This document shows, one piece after another, positions 7,845-16,223 of a stretch of DNA of 60,546 nucleotides (its first letter is position 1; each line of letters opens with the position of its first letter). Under the pieces are notes generated by a model that worked only from the letters and a program-made list of their open reading frames with translations, ran no database searches and was not told where the DNA came from. The DNA lies in the NCBI RefSeq assembly GCF_010820665.1, contig NZ_JAAIKC010000021.1, positions 1 through 60,546 on the forward strand. The letters are read 5' to 3'. The position numbers and the translations under genes were made by a program. Source of the stretch: Paenibacillus sp. SYP-B3998 (lineage in GTDB: Bacteria; Bacillota; Bacilli; Paenibacillales; NBRC-103111).

Positions 7845-7920
7845 TTACTTTTCATCATTTTGGTATTAACTTCTACAAAACCATTGGAATTAGCATACAA
7901 ATCTTTTACTTTTAAGTGAA

Positions 7921-7957
7921 AAAGAAAAAACCTTTTCAGCAAATTGCCAAAAAGGTT
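7921..7957 (-). terminator. terminator of the rplM-rpsI operon
   Basis: On the minus strand AACCTTTTTGGC pairs with GCtgAAAAGGTT across a short AT loop and is followed by a long T-rich tail. It lies about 25 bases after the rpsI stop. Confidence 0.85.
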
Positions 7958-7983
7958 CTCTTGAGCGCCAACGGCGCCGTGTA

Positions 7984-8376
7984 TTAACGTTTGGAGAATT
8001 GTGGAGCGCGACGAGCTGCTTTTAATCCGTACTTTTTACGTTCTTTCATACGAGGATCACGAGTCAGAAAGCCTGCTTTTTTCAAAGATCCACGGTATTC
8101 AGGATCAGCTTTAAGCAATGCACGGGAAATACCGTGACGAATTGCTCCAGCTTGTCCGCTGATTCCACCACCATTTGCGATAACAAGAACATCGTATTGA
8201 CCGATTGTTTCTGTTAATGTCAAAGGTTGTTTTACGATCAGCTTTAAAGTTTCTAGACCGAAATATTCGTCCAGATTACGTTTATTGATAATGATGCGTC
8301 CTTCACCCGGTACTAAGCGCACACGCGCTACCGAATGTTTACGACGACCCGTTCCATAATATTGAACTTGTGCCAC
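7984..8376 (-). CDS. rpsI: 30S ribosomal protein S9
   Basis: A 130-residue S9 that starts MAQVQYYGTGRRK and ends in the basic tail RAPQFSKR, whose last Arg contacts P-site tRNA in the 30S subunit. The start is GTG with GGAGG nine bases upstream. It lies 21 bases after rplM, in the conserved rplM-rpsI pair, and is followed by a clear terminator. Length and sequence are ordinary for Bacillales. Confidence 0.98.
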   Translation of the reverse strand: MAQVQYYGTGRRKHSVARVRLVPGEGRIIINKRNLDEYFGLETLKLIVKQPLTLTETIGQYDVLVIANGGGISGQAGAIRHGISRALLKADPEYRGSLKKAGFLTRDPRMKERKKYGLKAARRAPQFSKR

Positions 8377-8397
8377 GAAAACAGTCCTCCCTTTTAA

Positions 8398-8835
8398 TTA
8401 ACCGCGAAGATTCCATACTTCTGGTAGTTGTGCTTGATGTGGATGCTCTGCTCCACCGTAGACTTTAAGCTTAGTTTTCAAGCTATCGCCAAGACGGTTC
8501 TTAGGAAGCATACCATGTACTGCAAACTCAATCATGCGATCAGGCTTGCTGTTAAGCAGGTCCTGTGCAGAAGTCACTTTCAAACCACCTTGGTATAAGG
8601 AGTGACGGTAGTACATTTTATTTTGCATTTTCTTACCTGTTAGCTTAATTTGGGAAGCATTGATAACAACTACGAAATCCCCAGTATCAACGTGCGGAGT
8701 GAACTCCGGCTTGTGCTTTCCGCGGATAATGCTAGCAACTTCACTTGCCAGTCGACCAAGTGTTTGGCCTGCAGCGTCAACAATGTACCATTTACGCTCA
8801 ACTTCATTTGGCTTAGCCATATATGTGGTGCGCAT
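8398..8835 (-). CDS. rplM: 50S ribosomal protein L13
   Basis: A 145-residue L13, an early-assembling protein of the large subunit. The open frame extends ten codons further upstream, but AGGAGG stands just before the ATG at 8835 and the product then begins MRTTYMAKPNEVERKW as in other Bacillales. Hallmark segments are GRLAS, IRGKHKPEFTPHVDTGDFV and HGMLPKN. It is first gene of a two-gene operon with its own promoter and a hairpin leader, suggesting autoregulation by L13. Confidence 0.98.
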   Translation of the reverse strand: MRTTYMAKPNEVERKWYIVDAAGQTLGRLASEVASIIRGKHKPEFTPHVDTGDFVVVINASQIKLTGKKMQNKMYYRHSLYQGGLKVTSAQDLLNSKPDRMIEFAVHGMLPKNRLGDSLKTKLKVYGGAEHPHQAQLPEVWNLRG

Positions 8836-8967
8836 GCTTAATCCTCCTAAAAAAATATATCTCAATACATAATCGTAATTGATAACTTACATATTCACAT
8901 GTTTATGATGGATGGTAATTGGCCATTAAGTGATCAGGGGCTGTGGGTTAGCCGATCACGAAACGCA
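8836..8967 (-). promoter_or_regulatory. L13 leader (ribosomal autoregulatory RNA)
   Basis: The transcript start to the rplM ATG spans about 130 bases. Near the 5' end lies a strong hairpin at 8930-8959: GTGATC-GGCT-aacccac-AGCC-cct-GATCAC. This position and shape fit the L13 leader family known from Firmicutes, where L13 is thought to repress its own operon. The family assignment is from memory of its general form, not an alignment. Confidence 0.6.
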
Positions 8968-8973
8968 AGTCTT

Positions 8974-9002
8974 ATTTTACACGAAAACATGATCAGAATC
9001 AA
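8974..9002 (-). promoter_or_regulatory. sigma-A promoter of rplM-rpsI
   Basis: Minus-strand TTGATT (8997-9002), a 17-base spacer and TAAAAT (8974-8979), immediately after the truA stop codon and just before the L13 leader hairpin. Confidence 0.75.
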
Positions 9003-9017
9003 GTCATTTTTTGCTGG

Positions 9018-9791
9018 CTAATACTCTACTCTCCACAGTGTCAAACCAATAGCTTCTGCCGTTGGGCCCGCCTGGTTTCGATCCTTTGCTTCGAGAATTC
9101 GGAGCATATCACTGCTCGGTTTCTTGCCTTCACCGATCTGCAGCAAAGTACCTACGATGATCCTCACCATATTATACAGAAAACCATTGCCCGAAATATA
9201 AATACGTATTCGAGAGATCTTCCCATCCAATGCTATCTCATCAACTTCCGTTTCTAGTCGAACCTCATGAAGCGTTCTAACCTTAATTTCCTTATCCGTT
9301 CTCACCGTACAAAACGAAGTAAAATCATGCTCACCTAGCAAGCAAGGGAGCGCCTCTCTCATGGCTTCCACATTTAAATGCGTAGGATGATGGTATTCAT
9401 AATTCCGGTGAAAGACATCAGGGAAGCGCGCCGAGCGAATTGTAAAGCAGTACGTTTTTCGTTTCGCGGCTTTGCGAGAATGGAAAGTAAGAGGCACTTC
9501 TTCAGCAGTGTGTGCAACGATATCCCTAGGAAGTCTAGCATTTAGAGCTAAACACCAACGTTCCACAGGTATCTTGGATGCCGTTAAAAAATTAATTACT
9601 TGTGCTTTAGCATGAACGCCCGCATCCGTACGACCAGACGAAATGACCTTCACTGTTTCACCTGTTAGAAGGTAAACAGCTTGCTCTAATCGGTATTGTA
9701 TCGTATCTGCTTTAGGCTGAATCTGATAACCCGAGTAGGCAGTTCCATCATAACTTATCGTAAAACGTAGATTTCTCAACGTATGTTCCAC
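9018..9791 (-). CDS. truA: tRNA pseudouridine(38-40) synthase TruA
   Basis: A TruA-type pseudouridine synthase of about 257 residues that modifies uridines 38-40 in the tRNA anticodon stem. The catalytic Asp sits in GRTDAGVHA near residue 55, with the conserved NGFLYNMVRIIVG near 205. The start is uncertain: the frame opens with GTG at 9791, but a GGTGG site lies eight bases before a TTG at 9779, which would give the more usual beginning MRNLRFTISYDG. The rplQ terminator lies upstream. The ecfA/ecfT transporter genes that separate truA from rplQ in B. subtilis are absent. Confidence 0.95.
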   Translation of the reverse strand: MEHTLRNLRFTISYDGTAYSGYQIQPKADTIQYRLEQAVYLLTGETVKVISSGRTDAGVHAKAQVINFLTASKIPVERWCLALNARLPRDIVAHTAEEVPLTFHSRKAAKRKTYCFTIRSARFPDVFHRNYEYHHPTHLNVEAMREALPCLLGEHDFTSFCTVRTDKEIKVRTLHEVRLETEVDEIALDGKISRIRIYISGNGFLYNMVRIIVGTLLQIGEGKKPSSDMLRILEAKDRNQAGPTAEAIGLTLWRVEY

Positions 9792-9863
9792 CGTGAGTCA
9801 TCAACCCCATCTTAGCGTCTAGCTTATGCTAAACTTGCTTCGAGCGCATGTGCGTAAGACTGC

Positions 9864-9905
9864 AAAAAAAGGGCTTCATCAGAATCATCTGATTCCGTCC
9901 ACCCT
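9864..9905 (-). terminator. terminator after rplQ
   Basis: On the minus strand AGGG...CCCT encloses an inner AATCAG-atgatt-CTGAT helix and is followed by seven T. It closes the S10-spc-alpha cluster just past the rplQ stop. Confidence 0.75.
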
Positions 9906-9917
9906 TTCCCATCCGTC

Positions 9918-10283
9918 TTATGCGCGATCTACAAGCTCTAAATAAACCATTGGTGCTGCGTCACCGCGGCGTGGTCCCAGTTTAAGGATACGTGTGTATC
10001 CACCTGGACGCTCGGAGTAGCGAGTAGCCAATTCAGAGAAGAGCTTTTGAATAGCATCTTGGTTCTCGTTTGCAGCTTCTCTACGAACAAAAGCAGCCAC
10101 CTGGCGGCGTGCGTGGAGATCTCCACGTTTCGCTAGAGTAATAAGCTTCTCAGCGATCGAGCGGATCTCTTTTGCTTTTGCTTCAGTTGTTTGAATGCGT
10201 TCATGTATGAACAGATCTGTCACCAGATCACGGAATAATGCTTTACGATTACTGGAATCGCGGTTCAATTTCCTGTAGTTCAT
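9918..10283 (-). CDS. rplQ: 50S ribosomal protein L17
   Basis: A 121-residue L17 with the family start (YRKL-RDSS-RKALFRDL) and the end GGYTRILKLGPRRGDAAPM. It binds 23S rRNA near the exit tunnel. It is the last gene of the alpha operon, 24 bases after rpoA, with a good ribosome binding site and an intrinsic terminator after it. Second residue Asn rather than the more usual Ala or Gly is a minor difference. Confidence 0.98.
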   Translation of the reverse strand: MNYRKLNRDSSNRKALFRDLVTDLFIHERIQTTEAKAKEIRSIAEKLITLAKRGDLHARRQVAAFVRREAANENQDAIQKLFSELATRYSERPGGYTRILKLGPRRGDAAPMVYLELVDRA

Positions 10284-10307
10284 TGATTTAACCTCCTTCT
10301 GACTGGA

Positions 10308-11252
10308 TTATTCCTCAGTACGCAGACCTAGACCGAGCTCTTCGAGCTTCTCTTGAACTTCTTCAAGAGATTTACGTCCTAAGTTCCGTACTTTCATCAT
10401 GTCTTCTTCTGTCTTAGTAATCAACTCTTGTACAGTATTAATCCCTGCGCGTTTGAGGCAGTTGTAAGAACGAACAGAGAGATCAAGTTCCTCAATAGTC
10501 ATCTCGAGAACTTTCTCTTTCTTATCTTCTTCCTTCTCCACCATAATCTCAGCATCTTTAGCTTCATCCGTCAATCCGACAAACAGCATCAAATGCTCTG
10601 TTAAGATTTTAGCGCCCAAGCTCACCGCTTCTTCAGGTCGAATACTTCCATCGGTCCACACTTCGAGGGTCAGTTTATCATAATTCGTAACTTGACCAAC
10701 ACGCGTGTTTTCAATACTGTAGTTTACACGAGTAATAGGCGTGTAAATCGAATCAATTGGAATAACACCAATTGGTTGATCTTCATGCTTGTTTTTGTCC
10801 GATTGGACATAACCACGACCTCTGCCCGCATGAATCCTCATGTGAAGACGCGAATCTGGAGACAAGGTAGCAATGTGCAAATCCGGATTAAGAATTTCCA
10901 CATCACTATCACCACGGATATCAGCCGCAGTAATATTTCCTTCTCCTTCAGCATCAATTTCAAGCACTTTCTCCTCATCGGAGTGAATTTTCAACGAAAG
11001 ACCTTTCAAGTTGAGGATAATTTCCGTTACATCCTCAAGCACGCCAGGAATCGTTGAAAACTCGTGTAAAACGCCATCGATTTGGACAGAGGTTACTGCA
11101 GCACCCGGTAAAGAGGACAGTAAGATACGACGTAGTGAGTTACCTAAGGTTGTACCATAGCCACGTTCCAACGGCTCTATAACAAATCTGCCATAGGCGC
11201 CGTCTTCACTTAAAGCTACAGTTTCTATTTTTGGCTTTTCGATTTCGATCAT
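10308..11252 (-). CDS. rpoA: DNA-directed RNA polymerase alpha subunit
   Basis: A 314-residue alpha subunit. The N-terminal domain (about 1-230) includes the dimer/assembly segment GYGTTLGNSLRRILLSSLPG, and the C-terminal domain (about 250-310) carries the helix-hairpin-helix segments LSVRSYNCLKRAGI and RNLGRKSLEE that touch UP elements and activators. GGAGGG precedes the ATG. The gap of 125 bases from rpsK is longer than others in this cluster. I see no clear terminator in it and no convincing promoter. Confidence 0.98.
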   Translation of the reverse strand: MIEIEKPKIETVALSEDGAYGRFVIEPLERGYGTTLGNSLRRILLSSLPGAAVTSVQIDGVLHEFSTIPGVLEDVTEIILNLKGLSLKIHSDEEKVLEIDAEGEGNITAADIRGDSDVEILNPDLHIATLSPDSRLHMRIHAGRGRGYVQSDKNKHEDQPIGVIPIDSIYTPITRVNYSIENTRVGQVTNYDKLTLEVWTDGSIRPEEAVSLGAKILTEHLMLFVGLTDEAKDAEIMVEKEEDKKEKVLEMTIEELDLSVRSYNCLKRAGINTVQELITKTEEDMMKVRNLGRKSLEEVQEKLEELGLGLRTEE

Positions 11253-11377
11253 GAAATGTACCCTCCATTCAAAACGTCGTTTCCCTCTGGATACTTCGGT
11301 GAAAATTTCATAGTATGCCTATCCTTCAAACCATTATTCACGATTTTAAGATATTTATACTACAAAGTGATCCTGAA

Positions 11378-11773
11378 TTATACGCGACGACGTTTTGGAG
11401 GACGGCAACCATTATGAGGAACCGGAGTCACGTCTTTAATCAGGTTTACTTCAAGACCAGCTGCTTGCAATGAACGAATTGCTGCTTCACGACCAGCGCC
11501 TGGACCCTTTACCATAACTTCAACTGTTTTTAAACCGTGCTCCATTGCTGCTTTTGCTGCTTTTTCAGCTGCCATTTGCGCTGCGAAAGGAGTACTTTTA
11601 CGGGATCCTTTGAAACCAAGGTTTCCTGAACTTGCCCAGGAAATCGCGTTACCATGGGGATCCGTAATCGTCACGATCGTATTGTTAAATGTAGAACGGA
11701 TATGTGCTACTCCGACCTCAATATTTTTACGGTCACGACGTTTCGTACGGACGACTTTTTTAGGTTTTGCCAT
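11378..11773 (-). CDS. rpsK: 30S ribosomal protein S11
   Basis: A 131-residue S11 of the 30S platform, lying along 16S rRNA near the E site. It has the family segments HIRSTFNNTIVTITD and a basic C-terminus NGCRPPKRRRV. It is 18 bases after rpsM. Length and composition are normal. Confidence 0.98.
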   Translation of the reverse strand: MAKPKKVVRTKRRDRKNIEVGVAHIRSTFNNTIVTITDPHGNAISWASSGNLGFKGSRKSTPFAAQMAAEKAAKAAMEHGLKTVEVMVKGPGAGREAAIRSLQAAGLEVNLIKDVTPVPHNGCRPPKRRRV

Positions 11774-11791
11774 TAGCTCTAACCCCCTTTA

Positions 11792-12160
11792 TTATTTCTT
11801 CTTATTAGCTACTGTACGACGAGGACCTTTACGTGTACGAGCATTAGTTTTAGTACGTTGTCCACGAACAGGAAGACCACGACGGTGACGAAGACCGCGG
11901 TAAGATCCAATTTCGATCAGACGTTTAATGTTCAGGGAAATTTCACGGCGAAGATCGCCTTCTACTTTGAGTGTTTTGTCAATTACATCACGGATTTTGC
12001 TCACTTCATCTTCCGTTAAGTCACGAACGCGAGTACTTGCGTCGATACCTGTTGAAGCGATGATTTTTTGAGCTGTTGTAGTGCCAATACCGAAAATGTA
12101 AGTCAAAGCGATAACTACTCGCTTGTCACGAGGTAAGTCAACTCCAGCTAAACGTGCCAT
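11792..12160 (-). CDS. rpsM: 30S ribosomal protein S13
   Basis: A 122-residue S13 of the 30S head that contacts S19, P-site tRNA and the B1 bridge to the 50S subunit. The start MARLAGVDLPRDKR and the basic tail with RGLPVRGQRTKTNARTRKG are diagnostic. It lies 19 bases after rpmJ, with a strong AGGAGG-type site upstream. Confidence 0.98.
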   Translation of the reverse strand: MARLAGVDLPRDKRVVIALTYIFGIGTTTAQKIIASTGIDASTRVRDLTEDEVSKIRDVIDKTLKVEGDLRREISLNIKRLIEIGSYRGLRHRRGLPVRGQRTKTNARTRKGPRRTVANKKK

Positions 12161-12179
12161 CTACAGACTGCACCTCCTT

Positions 12180-12293
12180 TTAACCTTGTTTTTGTTTGTG
12201 TTTCGGATTTTCGCAAATTACCATTACATTGCCTTTGCGGCGAATGACTTTACATTTCTCACAGATCGGTTTAACCGATGGTCTTACCTTCAT
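12180..12293 (-). CDS. rpmJ: 50S ribosomal protein L36
   Basis: A 37-residue L36 read directly from the sequence. It begins MKVRPSVKPICEKCKVIRR and ends CENPKHKQKQG. The ligands Cys11, Cys14, Cys27 and His32 form the zinc site of the zinc-binding (C+) form. GGAGGG precedes the ATG. The place between infA and rpsM is the conserved one. The non-coding stretch between infA and this gene holds several hairpins. Confidence 0.96.
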   Translation of the reverse strand: MKVRPSVKPICEKCKVIRRKGNVMVICENPKHKQKQG

Positions 12294-12418
12294 TTTAAGC
12301 CCTCCTTTAAGATTTCTTCAAGAAATCTTTCATCGTAAGCACCATGTTGCGTTTTCGTTAGAAAACTTGCTTCGTAAGCATACGCCTTGAGAGAGTAACT
12401 TACATCTAAGCCGAACAT

Positions 12419-12637
12419 TTATTTGAAACGGTAGGTTATACGACCTCGCGTTAAATCGTAAGGCGATAATTCTACGGTAACCTTATCTCCTGGCAATATA
12501 CGGATAAAATGCATTCTGATTTTACCCGATACATGGGCTAGGATTTTATGACCATTTTCCAATTCAACCTTAAACATTGCATTCGGAAGAGGTTCAATTA
12601 CTGTACCTTCTACTTCGATTACATCTTCTTTGGCCAC
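12419..12637 (-). CDS. infA: translation initiation factor IF-1
   Basis: A 72-residue S1-fold (OB) protein that binds the A site of the 30S subunit during initiation. It begins MAKEDVIEVEGTVIEPLPN and ends in DLTRGRITYRFK. The start is GTG, with GGAG seven bases upstream that lies inside the end of the preceding gene. The gap to the upstream KOW gene is two bases, so translation is likely coupled. Confidence 0.98.
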   Translation of the reverse strand: MAKEDVIEVEGTVIEPLPNAMFKVELENGHKILAHVSGKIRMHFIRILPGDKVTVELSPYDLTRGRITYRFK

Positions 12638-12639
12638 AG

Positions 12640-12945
12640 TCAGTCTCCTTTCTCATGTGCTTCAACTTGCATTATATCTACGAATTTGGAAATCGCATAA
12701 CGTAACTTCCCATTAGTAACACGACCTGTTTCCCTGATGCTGGACTCGACTTCGCTGCTGATCGATTCTTGCAATTGAAGATGGCTAAGGTTTTTCTTCT
12801 TCGGTTGATCGAACTTGCGAATGTCACCGTCGGCAAGCCAGACAAAGCGACTATCTACAATTCCGACAATTACCGCATATTCTCCGGGATCTTTACCGCG
12901 AAGCACCTTTACGATCTGGCCCAGCTGTGGTGTTAAGCTATCCAC
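12640..12945 (-). CDS. KOW-domain RNA-binding protein (L14e/L27e-like)
   Basis: A 101-residue protein with an N-terminal KOW-like barrel: QLGQIVKVLRGKDPGEYAVI, then VWLADGD and a basic KFDQPKKKN stretch. It resembles the small L14e/L6e/L27e-like proteins found between map and infA in many Firmicutes, presumed to bind RNA or the ribosome. No enzymatic motif is visible. The GTG start has AGGTGA six bases before it. It is 10 bases after map and two before infA, so it is co-translated with core initiation machinery. Exact function unknown. Confidence 0.88.
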   Translation of the reverse strand: MDSLTPQLGQIVKVLRGKDPGEYAVIVGIVDSRFVWLADGDIRKFDQPKKKNLSHLQLQESISSEVESSIRETGRVTNGKLRYAISKFVDIMQVEAHEKGD

Positions 12946-12955
12946 TCATACTCAC

Positions 12956-13708
12956 CTACAATCTAGGCAAAGTTAAAATTTCATAACCGGCTGCCGTTAT
13001 TGCAATCGTATGTTCGAAATGAGCACATAAAGTTCCATCTGCTGTTACTACGGTCCAGTCGTCTTCGAGTGTTTTGACAAACCTTTCGCCAACAACCACC
13101 ATGGGTTCAACGGCTAAGACCATGCCCGGTTTCAATCGTGGTCCTTTATCGGGTATGCCGTAATTAGGGATTTGGGGTTCTTCGTGAAGATCCGTTCCAA
13201 TTCCATGTCCGACATACTCCCTAACCACGGAGAAGCCTGCATCTTCAATACAGGTTTGGATTGCATGCGACAACGTGTAGAGCCTGGCATCCGGTTTAGC
13301 CTCAGCTAGCCCTTGGTAAAGTGATCGTTCCGTGACCTCAAGCAATCGCTTAGCAGTCTCAGATATCTCGCCTACCGGATAGGTCCATGCAGAGTCTCCA
13401 TGATAACCCTTATACTGAGCACCGATATCAATACTGATAATATCGCCATCAGAGAGTTTTCTAGGACCAGGAATACCATGAACTAATTCTTCGTTAACTG
13501 AAGCACAGATGCTGCCTGGAAAACCGTTGTAGCCTTTAAAAGATGGAATCGCTCCCTGACTGCGAATGAATTCCTCTGCGATCTGATCAAGTTCTTTCGT
13601 TGTAATGTTCGGACGAATCGCCCTTGCCAATAAGCGGTGCGTTTCAGCTACGATTCGACCTGCTTCTCGCATTAGGTCCAGTTCAACCTCGGACTTACAA
13701 ATGATCAT
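12956..13708 (-). CDS. map: type I methionine aminopeptidase
   Basis: A 250-residue MetAP that removes the initiator methionine from new proteins. The five metal ligands are recognisable: Asp in DIGAQYKGYHGD (two), His in GHGIGTDLHEE, Glu in AVEPM and Glu in CAHFEHTIAIT. There is no N-terminal zinc-finger or linker extension, so it is the short type Ia form. Its ATG overlaps the adk stop as TAATG, indicating translational coupling. Confidence 0.97.
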   Translation of the reverse strand: MIICKSEVELDLMREAGRIVAETHRLLARAIRPNITTKELDQIAEEFIRSQGAIPSFKGYNGFPGSICASVNEELVHGIPGPRKLSDGDIISIDIGAQYKGYHGDSAWTYPVGEISETAKRLLEVTERSLYQGLAEAKPDARLYTLSHAIQTCIEDAGFSVVREYVGHGIGTDLHEEPQIPNYGIPDKGPRLKPGMVLAVEPMVVVGERFVKTLEDDWTVVTADGTLCAHFEHTIAITAAGYEILTLPRL

Positions 13709-14358
13709 TACGCTAGACCTCGAAGCAGTGAGCTAATTTGTTCAGTTACCACATGAATGTCTTGTTCTCCGTTAACCTCACGCAATAATTCCCTCTTTTG
13801 GTAGTAATCCAGCAGTGGAGCCGTCTTGTTCGTATATTCATCCAAACGGGTTCCGACTTTCTCCTCCGTATCATCCGAACGCTGATACAATTCACCAGAA
13901 CATTTATCACATACGCCTTCTTGCTTAGGTGGATTGAAAATCACATGATACGTAGCACCACAGGATTTACAGATTCTTCGGCCAGTCAGTCGAGCAAGCA
14001 GGAAACTGCGATCAACGGAGAGATTAATAACAACCTCAATCTTCTTGCCCAAAGATTCAACGATTTCGCTTAATGCATCTGCTTGAGCAACAGTTCTCGG
14101 GAACCCGTCAAGTAAAAAGCCCTTATCGCAATCCGGCTGTGCAAGCCGTTCTCTCACAATACCGTTCGTGATTTCATCAGGAACCAGAAGTCCCTTATCA
14201 ACATATCCTTTGGCCTCGATACCGAGGGGCGTTCCTTGGCTCATCGCCAGGCGGAATGCATCACCCGTTGAAATATGTGGAATTTGAAAATCATTAACGA
14301 TTTTTTCCGCCTGTGTACCTTTACCTGCACCAGGAGGACCCATAAAAATTACGTTCAC
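13708..14358 (-). CDS. adk: adenylate kinase
   Basis: A 216-residue adenylate kinase that interconverts AMP, ADP and ATP. P-loop GPPGAGKGTQ lies near the start, DGFPRTVAQ near residue 84 and a LID domain (about 127-160) carries a four-cysteine zinc site, CKSC and CDKC, typical of Gram-positive enzymes. The frame is open for 24 codons upstream, but GGGAGG eight bases before the GTG at 14358 and family length argue for that start. It lies 85 bases after secY. Confidence 0.97.
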   Translation of the reverse strand: MNVIFMGPPGAGKGTQAEKIVNDFQIPHISTGDAFRLAMSQGTPLGIEAKGYVDKGLLVPDEITNGIVRERLAQPDCDKGFLLDGFPRTVAQADALSEIVESLGKKIEVVINLSVDRSFLLARLTGRRICKSCGATYHVIFNPPKQEGVCDKCSGELYQRSDDTEEKVGTRLDEYTNKTAPLLDYYQKRELLREVNGEQDIHVVTEQISSLLRGLA

Positions 14359-14443
14359 TTTGACACCCTCCCAACGCACTCGGCAATACGAACAGCACAA
14401 TAGGTGCCGATGTCGCAACAATTGCCCCATCAGAACCTATTAG

Positions 14444-15748
14444 CTATTTATTGATAAAACCTTTGTAATGACGCTTGATCAATTGGCTCTCGATTTGTTT
14501 CATCGTCTCAAGACCAACGCCTACTACGATAAGTAAGGATGTTCCACCAATTTTAACCGAGTTTGGCAACCCTGCAAGTCCTCCAAATAACATTGGAAGA
14601 ATGGAGATAGCTGACAAAAACAAAGCTCCAGAAAGAGTAATTCTAGTCATTACACGAGTCAGATAAACGGAAGTTGTTTTACCAGGTCGAATACCAGGAA
14701 TATAACCACCATTTTTCTTCATCTGATCAGCCATTTGAACCGGATTAATTTGTACGAAAGTGTAAAAGTAAGTGAAACCAATAATCAGCAGTACATAAAG
14801 TACAATCGCTAGCGGTGCGGTTTCATTCAAACTTAAGTTTGTAATAATCCATTCCGCTACTACATTGCCTCTCCAATAGCTCGCTATTGTAGGAGGAAAC
14901 ATTAAAAGCGATAGTGCAAAAATTACTGGAATAACACCCGCAGCATTCACTTTAAGTGGAATGTGCGTTGTTTGACCACCGTACATTTTACGACCAACTA
15001 CCCGTTTAGCATACTGCACAGGAATCTTGCGAACACCCTGTTGAACAAATATGACTCCGGCAATAATCAGTATAACAACCAAAGCAATAATGACGAGTTT
15101 TACGATATTAAGGAACAAAGCTCCCTCAGTCGCAAAAAGCGTTTTGTAAATTTGTTGGATGCCAGTAGGAATCGCCGCGACGATACCTGCAAAGATGATA
15201 ATCGAAATACCGTTTCCAATCCCATACTCCGTAATTTGCTCTCCAAGCCACATCAAGAAAGCTGTTCCAGCCGTTAGTACGATAGCGATTAACGCAAAGG
15301 TTGTAAATCCTGAGTCAATAACGAGTCCGCTGTAAAGACGGTTAAACCCGATTGAAAGACCAAAGGCTTGAATCAATCCTAAAACAATCGTACCGTAACG
15401 TGTAACTTGTGTCATCTTCTTTCTTCCAACATCACCTTCTTTTGCCCACTGCGCGAAGCGCGGGATAACATCCATAGACAAAAGTTGAACAATGATAGAA
15501 GCCGTGATGTAAGGCATAATACCCATCGCGAAGATGGAAAATTGGAAGAGCGCCCCACCGGAGAACGTGTTAAGCAAACCAAAGACATCGCTCTGATTCG
15601 CTTGATCTTGAAGTTTCAAAACATCTGTATTAATGTTAGGCACCGGAATGAAAGCACCTAATCTGTAGACGATTAGCAAGATCAGAGTGAATAGAATTCT
15701 TCTGCGTAGATCCTCTACTTTGAAGATGTTGGATATGGTATTAAACAT
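14444..15748 (-). CDS. secY: preprotein translocase subunit SecY
   Basis: A 434-residue, ten-helix channel of the Sec translocon in the cytoplasmic membrane; partner SecE is at 41.5-41.8 kb in this window. Family markers include RILFTLILLIVYRLGAFIPVP near the N-terminus (20 residues from Arg to Val), the plug region after it, and the cytoplasmic loop VQQGVRKIPVQYAKR. Its ATG overlaps the rplO stop as TAATG, a coupling that is widespread in the spc operon. Confidence 0.98.
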   Translation of the reverse strand: MFNTISNIFKVEDLRRRILFTLILLIVYRLGAFIPVPNINTDVLKLQDQANQSDVFGLLNTFSGGALFQFSIFAMGIMPYITASIIVQLLSMDVIPRFAQWAKEGDVGRKKMTQVTRYGTIVLGLIQAFGLSIGFNRLYSGLVIDSGFTTFALIAIVLTAGTAFLMWLGEQITEYGIGNGISIIIFAGIVAAIPTGIQQIYKTLFATEGALFLNIVKLVIIALVVILIIAGVIFVQQGVRKIPVQYAKRVVGRKMYGGQTTHIPLKVNAAGVIPVIFALSLLMFPPTIASYWRGNVVAEWIITNLSLNETAPLAIVLYVLLIIGFTYFYTFVQINPVQMADQMKKNGGYIPGIRPGKTTSVYLTRVMTRITLSGALFLSAISILPMLFGGLAGLPNSVKIGGTSLLIVVGVGLETMKQIESQLIKRHYKGFINK

Positions 15749-16188
15749 TAAATCACCTCGGTTTGACCGCCGGCAGCTTGGATTTTCTCAATCGCTGATT
15801 GAGAGAACTTATTCGCTTTAACGGTTAATTTTACTGTGATTTCACCGTTTCCTAAAATCTTGATGCCATCTTTAGGAGCTTTTACAATACCAGTTTCCAT
15901 CAATACTTCCGGAGTAACTTCGGTACCAGCTGCGAAATTGTTCAGATCTTCAAGGTTCACAATAGCGAACTCTTTACGGAAGCGGTTGTTGAAACCACGT
16001 TTAGGTAAACGACGGTACAACGGATTTTGTCCACCTTCAAAACCTGGGCGAACGCCTCCACCGGATCGTGCATTTTGACCTTTGTGTCCGCGAGTCGATG
16101 TTTTACCCATACCGCTACTAGTACCACGGCCAACACGCTTACGAGTGTGACGTGAACCAGGTGCAGAACTTAGTTCATGTAACTTCAT
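15748..16188 (-). CDS. rplO: 50S ribosomal protein L15
   Basis: A 146-residue L15 with the Gly/Arg-rich N-terminal extension (GRGTSSGMGKTSTRGHKGQN) that threads into 23S rRNA, and a globular C-terminal half. It lies 35 bases after rpmD, and its stop codon overlaps the secY start. Confidence 0.98.
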   Translation of the reverse strand: MKLHELSSAPGSRHTRKRVGRGTSSGMGKTSTRGHKGQNARSGGGVRPGFEGGQNPLYRRLPKRGFNNRFRKEFAIVNLEDLNNFAAGTEVTPEVLMETGIVKAPKDGIKILGNGEITVKLTVKANKFSQSAIEKIQAAGGQTEVI

Positions 16189-16223
16189 CGTTGCACACCT
16201 CCTCTAGATTTTAATATAAACTC

